Positions 49,354 through 63,278 of a stretch of DNA of 64,000 nt are shown one piece after another. The stretch covers positions 26,406,354 through 26,470,353 of the forward strand of contig NC_045132.1 of the NCBI RefSeq assembly GCF_007655135.1, in the 5' to 3' direction. Origin of the DNA: Punica granatum. Its lineage: Eukaryota; Streptophyta; Magnoliopsida; Myrtales; Lythraceae. The position numbers and the translations under genes were made by a program. The first letter of the stretch is position 1. Every line of letters begins with the position of its first letter. Below the pieces are notes generated by a model. The model was given only the letters and a program-made list of their open reading frames with translations. It was not told the DNA's origin and did not search any database.

Positions 49354-50639
49354 CACTATAACACAAATGATATATTGAAACGGCATTATATGTCTCTATA
49401 GGTTATTTATTTGCCTCTATAACATTTGGAGACAAAAAATTAACTGACCATGTTGGTACTGTTTCTATAGACCTTTAGAGGCAAATTTGAAATAAATTTT
49501 TATTTTTTTAATTAGTTCAATTAAAAACATGATTTGCCTCTATAAAAAAGTAAAAGAATGCCATAAAATTATCTCTATATACTTTTTAGAAATATAGTTG
49601 CCCAATATGTCTTTTCTTCCAATATATAAAGCTCTACAAAAAAGTAAATATTTTCTATGAAACCAAGTGGTGGTCCCCAAATCAAACAAACCAAGTTAAT
49701 TCGCTAACACAAGTAATTCTAAGACAAAGAGATTGAACCATTGACCTCCATTTGAGTATAATATTACCTTATCCAATGCACCAATACTCCTTACTTGTTT
49801 AAATTTGCGAGTTTTATTTTTTATATACTTTAATGATAATATTTATATTCTAAATAAATCATTAATATTTGTATGTTTAAGTTTTATTTTCAAGTTACCT
49901 ACAAAACAATAATATTTATTCCAATAAAATATTTTGTGAAAGTTTATCTTTTTAAAGAAATATTTTTGATAGACTTTTGTTTGAAATTATATCGAAAAAA
50001 TTTCGGATATAATTTTGTAAAAAATTTATTGGTCTAGCGGAAAGGCTAGAAATTCTTATGCCTGCCGAATTTTTCTTAGATTAGTGGTCGTCGAATTTAA
50101 GTAGAGAATGAGAAGAGAGATATGGTTAGGAGGAGAAAGAACTGAGAATAAAATGTAAAGCATGACAAGAGAATATACTTGTAATGAAGAAAAGACCGGA
50201 TGAAGAACAAAGAGATATACGAGAAATGGTTTTTAGAAAAAAAAGGATGAAAGAGTGAAAATTGAAATGAATAATGTAAAATTAATGAATTGCAAGAATA
50301 AAATTCTTAATTTGTAAAAATTTTACCTTTGAAAATAAAAGTTTCAAATTAAATTTAGCAACTCTTTATTAGTCTCTATACATTGATATACTTTAAAAGC
50401 GTATAAATTAGTCTCTATTGCTCATACTTAAGTCAACAATTTTTTTAATTCATTGTATCGGAGACAAATAGTATATCATACAGAGACACAATTTATTTGT
50501 TCCTGAAAGTAAAGATTTAGAGACAAATAACACTATATACAGATACATATATCTGATTTGTTTTTAAAAGTAAAGATTTATAAATAAAACAATTAAGTGT
50601 CTCTAATTTTTGTTTCTATAGATCATTTGTGATGTAGTG
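49354..50639. mobile_element. Non-autonomous CACTA (En/Spm-type) DNA transposon
   Basis: Left end CACTATAACACAAATGATAT and the inverted right end CACTACATCACAAATGATCT form matching terminal repeats. Flanking triplets are tga and gga, a near match to a 3-bp duplication. Subterminal repeats built on tctctata and gcctctata occur on both sides. The element is 1286 bp with no transposase frame. Confidence 0.8.
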
Positions 50640-52367
50640 GGAACGGGACATATACATAAGTGACTTCTACGCTGCTTCGAACAACTATATTAGTTAGTTA
50701 ATTAATTTAAGCTAATTAATTAATTGTAGTTTTTTAATATGATTTAGTTTGCTGCTCACATGATCGGGTTAGCACGAACTGCGATGCAGAAATTAACACT
50801 TGGACTTCAGCACCTTGTAAAACCCCTATATATAGTCTAGTCTACTGATGAACTTTGCCGAATCTTAAGTTGACGCCTCCGTGGATTAAGCAATGCCTGT
50901 TTCTTTGATGTAAACACCACTAATCTCTAATTTAATTTTTATATTATAATTAGGAACATGTTTTTCAATCATCAACCAACTAATATATATATATATATCT
51001 ATGTATGTATTTGAAAAAAAAATCAATTTAATTACAGAAGCAAGAAAACTACCACGATAATTCAGATCATGAATATATATACATATATATATATATACAC
51101 TATCAACTAATATATATTTGAACAAAAAAAATTCAGTTTAATTATATACTATCGAGATTTATAATTTGTTGGGAATATATATAGAAGCCGATTTGGCTTG
51201 TGAATATTATTAATGTACTGTGAGCTAAAACCGAAAAGCGTCTGTCCGGTTTTTGCTTTAGAAAATCGAGAGAGAGAAAAAAAAATCACGAGAAGAATGT
51301 GGCATCCGGGGAAAAAAAAAGAAGTTAAAAGAAGAGACATGGTGAGACCTACCATGGACTTAATTGGATCTCATGAACATGTTACATGTACCCTACTTCT
51401 TTTGTCCTTGTTCGGAAAACATATAAATTTCTTCTCTCCCTTCTTTTCTTCCCTCCCCCCCTTTTTTTTATTCCCCTTTAAGTATATATACGATCGAAAT
51501 AGTAAATAAAAAGTAACAATAATTATTCTTGGACAATTGAAAAGGAAAAGTAGGAAATGAATAATATCATTATTTATCTTGACGAGCGACAAAACTTTTG
51601 ATTAACCGTTTGCTCAAGCAACTGCCAATTTGCCTTGGAGACTATATATTATTCTCTTGAGCAAAACTTATTAAAAAAAAAAAATCTCTCTTGAGCAAAT
51701 TTAGCCGATGAGCCATGTGAGTTTCAAGCACCTTATATAAACTATAAAATTGAAATGACTATATCGACATATGTAAATATATATATATATATGGAATATA
51801 AAACCAATCTGCTGTTTTTCCCTTGTACACAAAACCCCAGTCAAGAGATTAATCAACTGGTGAAGCTTCTATATATATATATATATAGATATATTTATAT
51901 CATATATCGGCACATAATAATAATACTCTTAGCTGACGACCTTTCCTTATCCCCCAACCGACAGTCTCTTCACCGTCGTTCTATATTCAACAAATTAATT
52001 AAATGGGCTAATTAATATTAATTAAGAGAGAAATATCACCAAATAAAACTTTGGATTTATCTTTCAAATTTCCTTTTACATATCATTCTAACTAATCAAA
52101 CTGTGGTATGTTTTATAATCACACACGCACACACACACATATATACATAATTAATTACACAGTCAATTTTCCCTTGGAAAATCAAGTCTTGGTGGGTTTA
52201 TTCTTGTTATGGACCACAATTTATTTTTTTTTAAAAGAAACAATATAATTGATGGAGTCGAATAAAACAGGATCATATACTTCAACTTCAATTAGGCAGA
52301 TCTAATTCTAATTAGGGCACTCTCTCCCCCGCAAACCCCTTATGCGCTTGTGTAGTATGGACAATTA
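50640..52367. other. AT-rich spacer with (TA)n runs
   Basis: Dinucleotide runs near 50980, 51080, 51780 and 51870, and poly-A tracts. No gene. Confidence 0.55.
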
Positions 52368-52694
52368 CATTGCGTTCGGTGACGAAGTTAAATTTGATTT
52401 AATTTGATTAAGTTTAATTTGAGGAAATGAAGACAAAAGTAATTGGGAAAAGTAATTTAAAAAAGATAAAAAAATAATGATTGTGTTATTTAATTGAGAA
52501 AAAAATGTGTTGAAATTGATGAAAAAATATTGAATAGTTGTGAGAATTTAATATTAAAAAATTAATTTGAATAATGATGAGAAAAAGTATAAGAAAGAAT
52601 TTGAAAAAATAATAAAAAAAAAGTATCGATTGTATTATTGAATTGAGAGAACAGTAAAATTAAGTTAAGTTTGATTTTGTTACCAAACAAAGCA
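52368..52694. mobile_element. MITE with TTA target-site duplication
   Basis: A 327-bp element. Left cattgcgttcggtgacgaag and right gttaccaaacaaagca, flanked by TTA at 52365-52367 and 52695-52697. It has an AT-rich, non-coding body. Confidence 0.7.
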
Positions 52695-52967
52695 TTAAAC
52701 TACTTAAGTATGAAATGCTGAACCAACAATGTAAAATCGAAGATGTATAGCCGGTGAATATGATAAGTTACCCAATACATACAAAACCGCAAATTATTTA
52801 TTTATTTATTTATTTTTCTTTTTCCGGTAAGGACGTTGTAGTTTTTCATCAAATACGTTCATGAAGTGTTTTGCATTCCTTTTTACTCTAAATTTGGAAA
52901 ATATACTATTTCTTACTTGGGCATGAATTACTAGTACGTAATTGATTTATGACCCAAGTAATTACAA

Positions 52968-53210
52968 GCTCGCTTGGTTTTAGGGTCGATTTTTAAAATT
53001 TTAACTCTAATTTTAACTCTACTCACTACACAATAAAAAATAACAATACAATTATTACTTTTTCTCTTTTCTTTAATTTTTAATATTAAATTCTATTAAC
53101 TATTCATTACTTTTTTTTCCACTTTTTCTCGTAATTCAACAACACAATCATTACAATCCAATTAAAATTAAAATTCAACTCTATTTAACTCTGAAATCAA
53201 AAACACTTTA
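52968..53210. mobile_element. MITE, cttggttttagggtcg type
   Basis: Left gctcgcttggttttagggtc and right gaaatcaaaaacac are imperfectly inverted. The interior carries the family motif attttaactctaattttaac. Ends approximate. Confidence 0.6.
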
Positions 53211-55280
53211 CATCTTTTTGGGCTGTGCTTGGAGTGGACCGAGAAAAAGGGCAAATGCAGTACCCACACACCCACAGTTAATTAACGTTTACTAAATATA
53301 TATTAACTCAACAAACTAAATTAGATAAAATATTAAATTAATTTTAGTGTCGGTGTTGCAGCTTCTCCCCCTCTCCTCTCCCACAGACTAAACAAACAAA
53401 CGTTTTGTCAGCTGCCAGCTGTATATTTTGCCTGCCCTTTTATGCCAAAGGTGCCCACAGCAGCAGAAGAAGATGAAGAAGAATCAATCAGCATATTCTT
53501 CTCTTTGTATCTCATCAACATTAATTATTTTGATCACTCGGTTAAAAATTTAAGCTTATGCACGCAATTGATATTATCATCTGCTAGTTTGTCAGTGAAA
53601 TATATTTAGATATACAAATAGTTTAATTATGATTTTTGGCATTCGATTATTCTCTGCCCAGATCAGAACATTTCGGGGTCGTTCACCGAACTGAGGAAGG
53701 CCACGTCACGTGAGTAGCCGGCGAGGAACCCAAGTTAAGAAATGTGGGTGCCGACGGAAGGTAGGGTATTTCATATTACATTTATTTTGTAATTAAGTCT
53801 ATGCAATTGTGTATATATATGATTATGACCATATATATTATACAATTTTATTGCCGTTTAAACGTCAAATTTTGATGATTGAGATAACGGTCAATAAAAT
53901 AAGATAGTCTAACATCACTTAGCGATGCAATTTGGACACATACATATATACATATATAGATACATAAATATATGTGTATATAGCTAACTAGCCACCTCGT
54001 GTTTTATTTATATAACTTTGGCTTTGCTTGTCAAAAAGATATTTATGTCTTGAACTTTGAGAGGACCACCACTCCCACACCCACAATGGCAATGGAATCA
54101 CCAATATGAAAGAATAGTACGTACAAAAGTGTTTTGTGAATATATATATATATATATATACACACACTATATATATCACTTAATAATTCATGGCCTATAA
54201 GTTAGACATGAACATAAGATATTACCTCATGTATAGCATAGCTCATGATTCGATATATATGAGAATTAAAGGGAATTCAGCTATGGCTTTGCTTGGTAAT
54301 TTTTGATGAAATTAATGCATGCCACAATTTCTTGTTTAGACGACCGCAGCAATGAACGGAGTTCTCCGTCGATCTTGTTGTTATATTAAATGGCATTTTC
54401 GACAATAATTTCAACCTAAGTCTAAGTCGTGTATGCATGTAGCTATTTGATAAAAATATCTGAAGATTGGCCCAATTTCGTCTTGTTCCTTTAAATTATT
54501 AATGTGCCTAAACGGGGGAAAGGGAATGCTGTGTGGAAATGGGTGACAAAGAAATGCCATCCTCCCTCACTCCAACCCTTAATAGCCCCTACAAGGAAGA
54601 ACCAATCCTTAAGTTGGAACAATATATATTGACAATCATACGTGTCTTCATCAGTAATATTTTTACGTAACTAGGGCCATCCACGCGAAAAGATTTTACT
54701 GCATTATTAACGGGTGATCACTCGTGGACTCTGGCTGGTTAAGCAAACTTATAAATCGAAAAGACACCCTTCTCGAGATCATGTCACCAGCCATGTGCAT
54801 GCACAGCAAGCCTCTCTATTTATATAGGCAGTCGTCAATTGATCACGTTATTTCTGTTAACTTACAGTGACGGGAAAGCTTACTAAGACCAGTGAAAGAG
54901 CTGGGAAAAAATTATGAGCACCGACACTGTCCAAGGTATATATACGTTGTGTTTTGCTTGCTCCACCTACCACTTAAATTCTTAGTAATTTATTTGTTGA
55001 AAGAAGAGGGGGAGGGGGGGAAAGAAAAGACACAATGACACGAGTGGAGTGAATAGCTTGATGGTAGAACGACCTGAATTGCCAACAACCGAGGCTTAAT
55101 AATAATGCATATATCTTTGCAAGTACAGTTATACATATAGTGTTTGTATATATAGCAAAGAAGATTTAAAGGCATTGAGAATATCCCTAGCTATGATCCA
55201 ATCCTAGCGCTTGAAGAGATTAGAAAACAAAATTCCAAATACTGCGTACATTACACCCTGTTTGGATTTCCAAACACTTA
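53211..55280. other. AT-rich spacer
   Basis: No gene. A Gln/Glu-codon-like gcagcagaagaagatgaag stretch near 53460 is short and has no exon context. (AT)n near 54140. Confidence 0.5.
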
Positions 55281-55682
55281 CGGTGCGTTTGGTTTCAGAG
55301 CTAAAGTAACTTTGATTTTGATTATGGAAAATAACAAATGTTGTATAGTGTGTTGAGTTAAAATTAAAGTTAAAATTTTTTACTTGGGAAATGTATATTT
55401 TTGTTGTGTAGTGGGTTGAATTAAAGTTAAAGTTAAAATTTTTGTGATTTTAACCCTGAAAACAAACGGGGCATTAATTTTAACTTTAACTCAACACACT
55501 ACATAACAAAAACACACATTTCTCAAGTCAAAAATTTTAACTTTAACTTTAACTCAACACGCTACACAACAAAAATACACGTTTCCCAAGTCAAATTTAT
55601 AATCACATCTCATTTGTCCGTTTCCACAATCAAAATCAAAATCAAAATCAAAATTATTTTAACTCTGAATCCAAACGCACCC
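55281..55682. mobile_element. Long palindromic MITE with TTA target-site duplication
   Basis: Left cggtgcgtttggtttcagag and right ctctgaatccaaacgcacc, flanked by TTA at 55278-55280 and 55683-55685. The two halves are near reverse complements over most of 400 bp, with an internal end-like ccctgaaaacaaacgggg near 55452, so it may be two elements nested or joined. Confidence 0.75.
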
Positions 55683-55978
55683 TTAAATTTTCCAAAAGTA
55701 ATTCTTACAGTTAGAAGAATTATATTGTAACATAAATATGTTCATATATATATATATATATGTAAAATATATGAACACTTACCAATATTTTTTAAGTACC
55801 ATAAATGAAAAAGGAAAACGATTCAAGACAAACCAAATGCACAGTCAATCCTCTTTGTCATGACTCCTGGGAAAGTGGAAAACCTTAATTAAGATCAAGA
55901 TTTTACAAAAGTTAATTTGTGATATCAACTCTCTGCTTTACGAATCTACTCTTTTAAGGATGTTTTCGTCTCTTTAAT

Positions 55979-56017
<39 letters not shown>

Positions 56018-57813
56018 CTTCAAATCACATTATTTTTGTCGTGATGGCCGAATTACGCTAATCTTACCATATTATTGACTGACTGATGCAAAAGCAGATG
56101 CTTTACTTCTTCTGCGAATCAGAACAAAATTAATTAAGGGCGGATATTACGCAGGCGCTTCTGTTTCTCCTCGTGTATTTCTACATAAAAATTGTCCAAA
56201 AAGTCAGTTTAATTCTTTTTCTAAAGAGTGAATTACACTGGTGGTTTAAAAAATTTTATAAATATTTTAATATGGCACAAAAAGTTTGTTTTGCTACTAG
56301 ATGGTACAAAATGTTTCGAAATTGTTTCAATATAGTACAAACTGTCATCTCGCTATTGTGAGTGTTATTTTAGAATTACAATTCTAACTTAACTCTACCT
56401 ACTATAAAACAAAATAACTCATACAAAGTCAAAGAGTGAGTCTCATTTATATTACTTTTTTCCACAACAAAACAACATAACTCATACAAAGCCAACGGAT
56501 GGGGCTTATTTATACCACTCTTTTTCAAAATCAAAATCTAATTTTAAAATCCTACTATGAAATCAAACGCAACAATATATTTCACTAAAAATGAAGTAGT
56601 TTGTTTCGTTAGTATTTGATATCAATATAATTAATGTCAACACTTGCTCAGTAAGTCGTTTATTGTGGGTCGGACCAATGGGATCATTTAGATATTAATA
56701 ACATCATCTTTATAATTGAAATTTACATGTCCTAATTTAAATTAATTTTCTGAATTTTCATAAAAAAAAAAATCTCCGGCGCCGAAATGCAGGAGAATAT
56801 AGAAAAGCCATCTAACTGATCAAACCATATTCATGTAGGGCCGGCCCCGGCCACCGAGAATATTAATTGGGGGAGATGCAGATTCAAGCATCGTCGATAG
56901 ATTGTACAGAAGTAAACTGATGTGTGTGTATATTTCAAGGAAGAAATCATGAAGGATATGATCTATTCAAAATTGACAGTTGAACTTATCAGATTATGAT
57001 ACGTAATATTAATCATGGATTAATCTCAAGGCAGCAAGAAATCCCCCCCCCCCCCCCCCCCCGGAGACATCTTCTGAACCGACCGACAGTTTTTTTTTCC
57101 TTTCTTTTGGATGAAGGGGAAAAAAAAAACATAAAGAGGCTTTCTTTTTCATCACGAAGATTAATTAATATATACAAGGATAGAGATTATAAAAGAAAAA
57201 GATGTAAATTGACTCAAACGATATGCCATTTAATTTAGGAATCGTGCCATCAATATCAGGAAATAAAAAATAAGTGAAGTGCGCAAAAATCTTTGAAAAC
57301 TTTGACCGATGAAAGCGATACCATTTCTTGCAGTATGATGTATCTTAAAATCCGATGAGATTGCAACAGATGAGGGGATGATTAGTCTAAAATTTCAGCA
57401 GCGACATTTTAATTATGCCCACTTATAAAGACGTGATTTTATTCTTTATTGCCATATCAATGTGAGGAACATACATGTAAACAGATGACATAACAGAACC
57501 AATCATAAAAACATTGATAACAGAAACCTACATTACACAGTGTGGGGGTCAGGCCATATAAATCGAAACATGAGAATTTAATAAACTGCAGGACCAGTTT
57601 GATACATGGAAGCGCGTTTAGATTACAAAGACGACCATTGAATGAATGTTTACAAAAGCTTTTTGCTTTGTTCCTGTAATTGAAATACCAAGCGGAAAAA
57701 GCTGCTCTCTAGAAAGCGAAACATAGAATGTGTGCATGGAAACCATAACATTACGCCGGGATTCTCAAGCTAAAGATGCGATTTAAAATGCCTATGAGAA
57801 GCCGGGTCTGTTA
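55683..57813. other. Spacer downstream of the AHL gene
   Basis: (CT)n at 55981-56014. A MITE-like stretch lies at about 56370-56575 (ends caattctaacttaact and gaaatcaaacgcaac). A run of about 18 C is at 57045-57062. From about 57480 the sequence is probably AHL 3' UTR. No other gene. Confidence 0.55.
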
Positions 57814-60072
57814 TCAAATGTTACTGGGAGAGAGGTCTTCCGCCACATCGAGGATCGCGTCCAATCCTGCAGATGGTGGTATCCCATAGCACCCATCACC
57901 GAGTATTACTGTTCCATCAAAATTACTGCCAGAGTTCATCAGAGCCTGGTTGGGATATGCAGCAATGCTAGGGGCTGGTGTTGGAGATTTGCGAGGTCGC
58001 CCCAATTTGCTCTCTTTCGTGACGGTTTCCGTGAAGGTTCCGACCACAAGCTGGCAAAGGGTAGAAACCGAGCAATCAAGGTTACATTGGTGGCATTGAA
58101 CTACATTAAGGGGGAGCCGGCAAGTTGTTTAGCATCAAGAGGAACCATTCCCTCTCCTTTACTAATGAGCATCAAAGCAGAGAGTTGGAGAAATTGATAT
58201 GATGGATAATACAGCAGAGAAAAAGTAGAACTTACCTGAACTGGGCCGGCAGCAATTAGCGCCCCAGCAACACCACCCCCAAAGACCCGCCCATCGGGTT
58301 TTGCCAGGACAATGCTGAAAATGTTCGGCCGTCGACCTGCACCAGCGACCGCCCCTCCAAATGACAGCAGTCCTTTAAGAGACAATATCTCGAAGATGCC
58401 CTGCACGTTTGGGGAAATATACGACTACGTGATTCTCGTGCTAATCTTGCTTGCAAAGACCGATGGACATATATAAATATGTAATCAGTGCTTTCAGCGG
58501 AAATGAATCAGTAATCTAGAGGGCCCTTTGAAATGTCACGGGAAGACAGGCGAAGATCTCAAGAAAATGCACGAGAACATAAAACATGCAAGTACGCAAT
58601 TCCTAATATTGTTACGACTCCCGTACCTCAAATCTCAAAGTACCACCGGAAGAACCGGGTTGGCGTATAACTGCACTAGAGACTGCACCAGTTGCAGACA
58701 CCACACAAACTGATTCACTTGTTTGATGGAACGAGTATACCTTGTTAACGATGTCCTGAGATATCGAATAGTGGAGGAAGAATCAATCACTTTCAGTTTC
58801 TGTTAACAGTAATTATTGGCACTTGCAATAGAAAAAAAGGGTCTAGTATAGTCCTCGAATTTCGCATCATACCTCCCCGATGTGTACCGTTACGATCTGA
58901 ATGTTGAAGTTCTCTCCAACCGTCTCCATCGGAGTGCCACCTTCAAAACAAGTAGTCATAATAATAGAATCATGGCGAGTATTTGATCAGGAAATCGAGC
59001 AATATTATAATGTGCATGATCCAGGGATTCCACATTGCAAGATTATAATACAAGAAGCATTATGAGTGAGGTCACAGAGCTGCAGAACCGCTTTACAAAC
59101 AGTTCGATCTCTCAATCTCAGAAAACTAGCCAGAAGTTAGGAGTTTCTCGATTTTGAACAGAAGTATTAGCGACCACAGCTTGAATCTTATGCTCCTAAT
59201 GTTTTTTTTCAGGTCATCAAATTGTGAAATCCTAATATTTGAACATTTTCGATATCATCTCTCAGAAATGGAATCGATCTCATACGGTTTCTCCAGCAAA
59301 CATAAATCGAAAAATATCTCTCTTTTAAAGCACAGCACAACATTGACGATACCCGCATTAATGAAACCACATAATGAATTAGAACCTAGCTGTCTACCAT
59401 TCATTACAAACTCATCGAAACAAAAAAATATATATACATGAGTTTGAAAAATCATATATGTTCTAATTCAAATCCACGGGATGGCACATTAATATGTTTA
59501 CTCATAAATCGATCAAGCTCATATTTTTTCTTATCACAAAATAAATCATTCGAGCTTTAAATTTTAATATTCTGCAGAGTACCAAAAAAGAAAAAGAAAA
59601 AAAAAGAACTATTAATGCAAAAGCGGACGTTACTGCTTCATGCAGAAACAGAGATGCATTCATATCTTATCAATTCATTCAAACAAATAAAAAGGTGGGG
59701 AAGTAACTCACCGGTGTAAGGCAAAATCTGCCGTTTGCCAGACCCTTTCGGCCTCCCTCTGCCGCGTTTCGGCAGCTGAGAAACGGGCGTGACAGAGATT
59801 GGCGCTGGCCTCGTTCCAACCACGACATCGGTCTTCCTCGGCCTTCCTCTCCTCCTCTTCACCGCCGAGGTGGATGCACCCGCAGCACCACCAGTAGCAT
59901 CCATGGTCGTCCCACTGCTGACCTCTCCAAATTCTCCACCAACAACACGGGCCTTAGGCATCCCGTTTCCGTGCTCCGCCATGACAAGCTGCTTATTGCG
60001 AGCTGTGTCCACCAACACTGCGGACTCCACCACCGGGATGACTGGCATCGCTGTGCCATGATTGGCCTCCAT
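57814..60072 (-). CDS. AHL: AT-hook motif nuclear-localized (AHL) protein
   Basis: Binds the minor groove of AT-rich DNA at the nuclear matrix and recruits partners through its PPC/DUF296 domain (family knowledge). Five GT-AG exons in phase: 60072-59712, 58940-58873, 58755-58627, 58400-58236, 58050-57814; 319 aa. AT-hooks are seen at KRRRGRPRKTD (about residue 73) and KRGRGRPKGSGKRQ (about residue 101), and a third GRPRK core lies in the last exon. The PPC domain runs from about residue 120 (GGTPMETVGENFNIQIVTV) through VCVVSATGAVSSAVIRQP, LRFEGIFEILSLKG and PDGRVFGGGVAGALIAAGPV. Two hooks plus introns fit the intron-containing type II/III AHL clade. The start is the first ATG of an uninterrupted exon. 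The N-terminus is otherwise low-complexity. Confidence 0.93.
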
Positions 60073-61683
60073 GAAGGGAAACTACCCTTGCTCAGCCAAA
60101 AATAAAAATAAAAACAACACATCAATGACAGAGAAAGGCAATACACCATAACATAAATCAGAACGATCCATCTGTTTTGAGAAGCCGAGAAGGAGGATGA
60201 TCACGAAGAAAAAGAACAAGAAGAATAAGGGATTTTGAAGGGCTTCGGACCAACAGTCATATGTACATTTATATATAAATATCATAAGAATGTATACATC
60301 ATGATATATATTATGTGGGAAGGGCGCCAGAAGAGAAACTCACCACCTTCCTTTGATTTACAGCAATGGAGATTTTCTTATAAATTAAAATTTGGTTAAA
60401 ATGGAGCTTTTATAATATATATATATATATAGATTCTACAGAATATATTATTCAACTTTTTCCTTACCAAATTACCCTTCATTGAAGTATTTAATTTATT
60501 TCTCTATTTTTTTCTTGCCAGCTATATTCATTTTAATATTATATTTTTTATATATACATATATGCACACACATCACAGAGTGTATATTTCACATTTCTGC
60601 TCTTGCCAAATTATTAATTAGCCTTTGTGAAATATTTATTAATTTTCTCTTATCATTTAAATTCATTGTTTACACTTAATATTTTAAATTCAATGATAAG
60701 TAAATATTATGGAGTAAAAATCTGCCATTTCGTTTCTTTTGGGTTTCTGTTTCTGTGAAGATTTGGAGGATATTACCTGTATTTTTTTGGAAATCCTGTG
60801 GATTATTTGCCTGTTGCTACCATTATGAGATAATTTTGTTCAATATGAGAAGATTTTTATTACCAAAAGCAATAACTGAAAACTGGAAGATGGTTAATTC
60901 TCAATTAGTGCTTATTCTCAAAAATCTTATTTTTGATTTGAATCTATTTATATTAAATAAAATCTGACACGCTCGGAATTCACTGTATCACAATTAGTTA
61001 CTTCCTCGAATTTTCTAGCTGATATTGAACCGATGGTTAATATTTCCCCTAAAAATCTGATATGTAGATAATATTAATTCAATAGATACACAAAATAATG
61101 TGATGGCAAAGTATAATATGACCGGTTAATTGTAAATTCAATATATTTTACACTCAATTTCGTAAATTTATTTTCTCATGATTTTATTGATATTTTTTCG
61201 ATGTGAACCCTGGTATCCGAAAGTCTAATTGGGCTATGGCTAATCTAGTTGAGTCAAGTCGGCCCACTAAGATGTAAAACTCTCACAACATGAATTTTCT
61301 GCATTCACAAGGATTCGAATCCGAGATTTTATTTAAGCGGAATAAGTGTCGAACCATTTAAATCAACGCATGTTGGTATGATTTCATTGATTTAATTATG
61401 GGATCAAATCTAGAGCTTCTCACTCATAGTAAGTTTAACCTTTCTCAATTTTCATGCTTATTTATTTGGTGTATGTATGGAGATGGTTGATGGGCTCAAA
61501 TAATCTTGACCCCAAGGAAAGATTCTTCTAATAATGGGCCTGAATTGGGCTAAAATATCTGATCGTAGCCCATTCCCTTGAAGCCCAAATGAATAAGAAA
61601 GGTTTTTCTACAAATAGGCCCGAATTGGGCCTCGCAAGCCTTAGTATAAAGTAACAAATATTTGACCATCCATGAGGATTAGC
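60073..61683. other. AHL upstream region and AT-rich spacer
   Basis: A sense-strand TTTATATATAAAT near 60268-60280 could be the AHL TATA box, about 200 bp from the ATG. Beyond that it is AT-rich with no gene. The frames at 60482-60967 lack family features. Confidence 0.5.
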
Positions 61684-62656
61684 CCTCACGTGACGTTTGA
61701 TTCGTTGTAATGAAATTGAGGGGGAGGATTGACAGAAAATGGAACTTGGGGGGAATAGAATCTAAATTCTGAAAAAAAAAAATTATTTGATTGGGGAATA
61801 ACAAAACTGAAAAATTGAAATTTTATATTTGGTTGATCGGAATACACGAAAAATACAATATATATACCATACTTTCTAAAAATTAAAGTAATGTAAAAAT
61901 AAAATAAAATATGGATCTACGAGAAGAAGATGAACAGTACAATAGTAGATAACTAAGCCACGATGATCCTATCGCTCTAGAGCCACGAGGGCTCGTGACC
62001 CCCCATATATGGGTTCGCGGTTTATTCCTGTGGTTAGCCTAGGGTCACAAGGCCTTGGTTGGGGCGAGCTGAGACTCCAGAACCATGATCTTGTAGAGAG
62101 AGAAACATGGTCGTAGAGAGAGAAACGTGCTCACTGTCGACGGGCCTCGTCGCGGGGTCGACAACCTCACTTCATGGTCACCCTATGCTCGTGAGCTCAG
62201 GGCGAGCCTGAGGGGCCCTCGACAAGCCCCTCCTGTTGATGCTCGTCAGGTTAAGGTTTTGACAGATCTCCTACCGGTCGAATCTCACCCATGCCGATGA
62301 GATATAGCCACGACGAGCCCAGAGGCCTCATCGTGCCGAGATCGGCCAGGAGAGGTCTGTCAAGTGTCAAAGGTAGAGGCAGAGGATTGACGGCGCGGCA
62401 AACGGTGGCAGTGGGTTTCGGAGACCTAGATATCGTAAATTTGATCAACAGTGAACGGCAAATTGGGAGTTTCGAATTTTGGACCTATTCTTGGTGGGTC
62501 AGAATTGGGGGGAATTCCAAATCCGCGTCCGTACAGAATTGGCCAGAATCGGATTTCGAATTTTGACCCAAATTGGAAACCAAACGCGGGCTCTCTTATT
62601 CTGGCAGAATTGTGTCAGATTCGAATCCGGATGCCGCCCCACCAAACATGCCCTTA
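61684..62656. repeat. GC-rich repeat-like block of unknown class
   Basis: Base composition jumps from AT-rich to GC-rich at about 61970-62440. The right end ccaccaaacatgccct and the left gacgtttgattcg resemble transposon termini of the gtttggt type. Three short overlapping plus-strand frames (62291-62703) show no domain. It is possibly a transposon relic. Confidence 0.4.
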
Positions 62657-63278
62657 GCCTATCGCCTGGGAGTAAATCTCACTTGATCCATGACACCATT
62701 TGACCTTTGAAGGCTCATCTGACCCACAGGTGCACCATAGTAGCCGGTAAAGTAATAGAATTCCGATCCACCAAAAATAAGTGACAAGGATTTGAGCAAT
62801 GCCCTTCGGCCGCTTTGAAGAGAACATCTTCATCAGCAGGTTACACATAAACTCAATACATGAAGTCCCAATAATCTGTAATGCATATCTCGATCTTGCC
62901 TCTGTCTTAGCAGCTAACATCCTCAGCAATGTTACTGTAAGCTTGAGAAATCAACGTAAAGATTGAAATGTGAAATGATGAGACTAATCTGATATTTAAA
63001 TCTTGAGAAGCAAAGAGGAAATGAAAAGAATCTTCCCTAGAGTGTAATCCGATGTTACTGGGAAAGTTACTCCAGTACTTTCTTGCAAATAATGGAAGAA
63101 ACTGTACGAGAAGCGATGCAACCTCGAGCAGCTACTTTTTTATTATCAGTCCATTAATCGATCAAATCTGAAAGCTGACCTTCTGTTTTCTCATTTAGAT
63201 GTTCTTGCAATAGTACCATCGAGAAGTCGGCGAGACTGGGAGCTCTAGGCGGCAGCAGCAGCATCAGCAGTACCTCTG
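62657..63278. other. Probable 3' flank or UTR of the edge gene
   Basis: A minus-strand 91-codon frame at 62929-62654 is hydrophobic in its second half but resembles nothing known. I do not call it a gene. Confidence 0.4.

Noticed and set aside
62654..62929. 91-codon hydrophobic minus-strand frame
   Set aside because: No recognised family and likely 3' flank of the edge gene.
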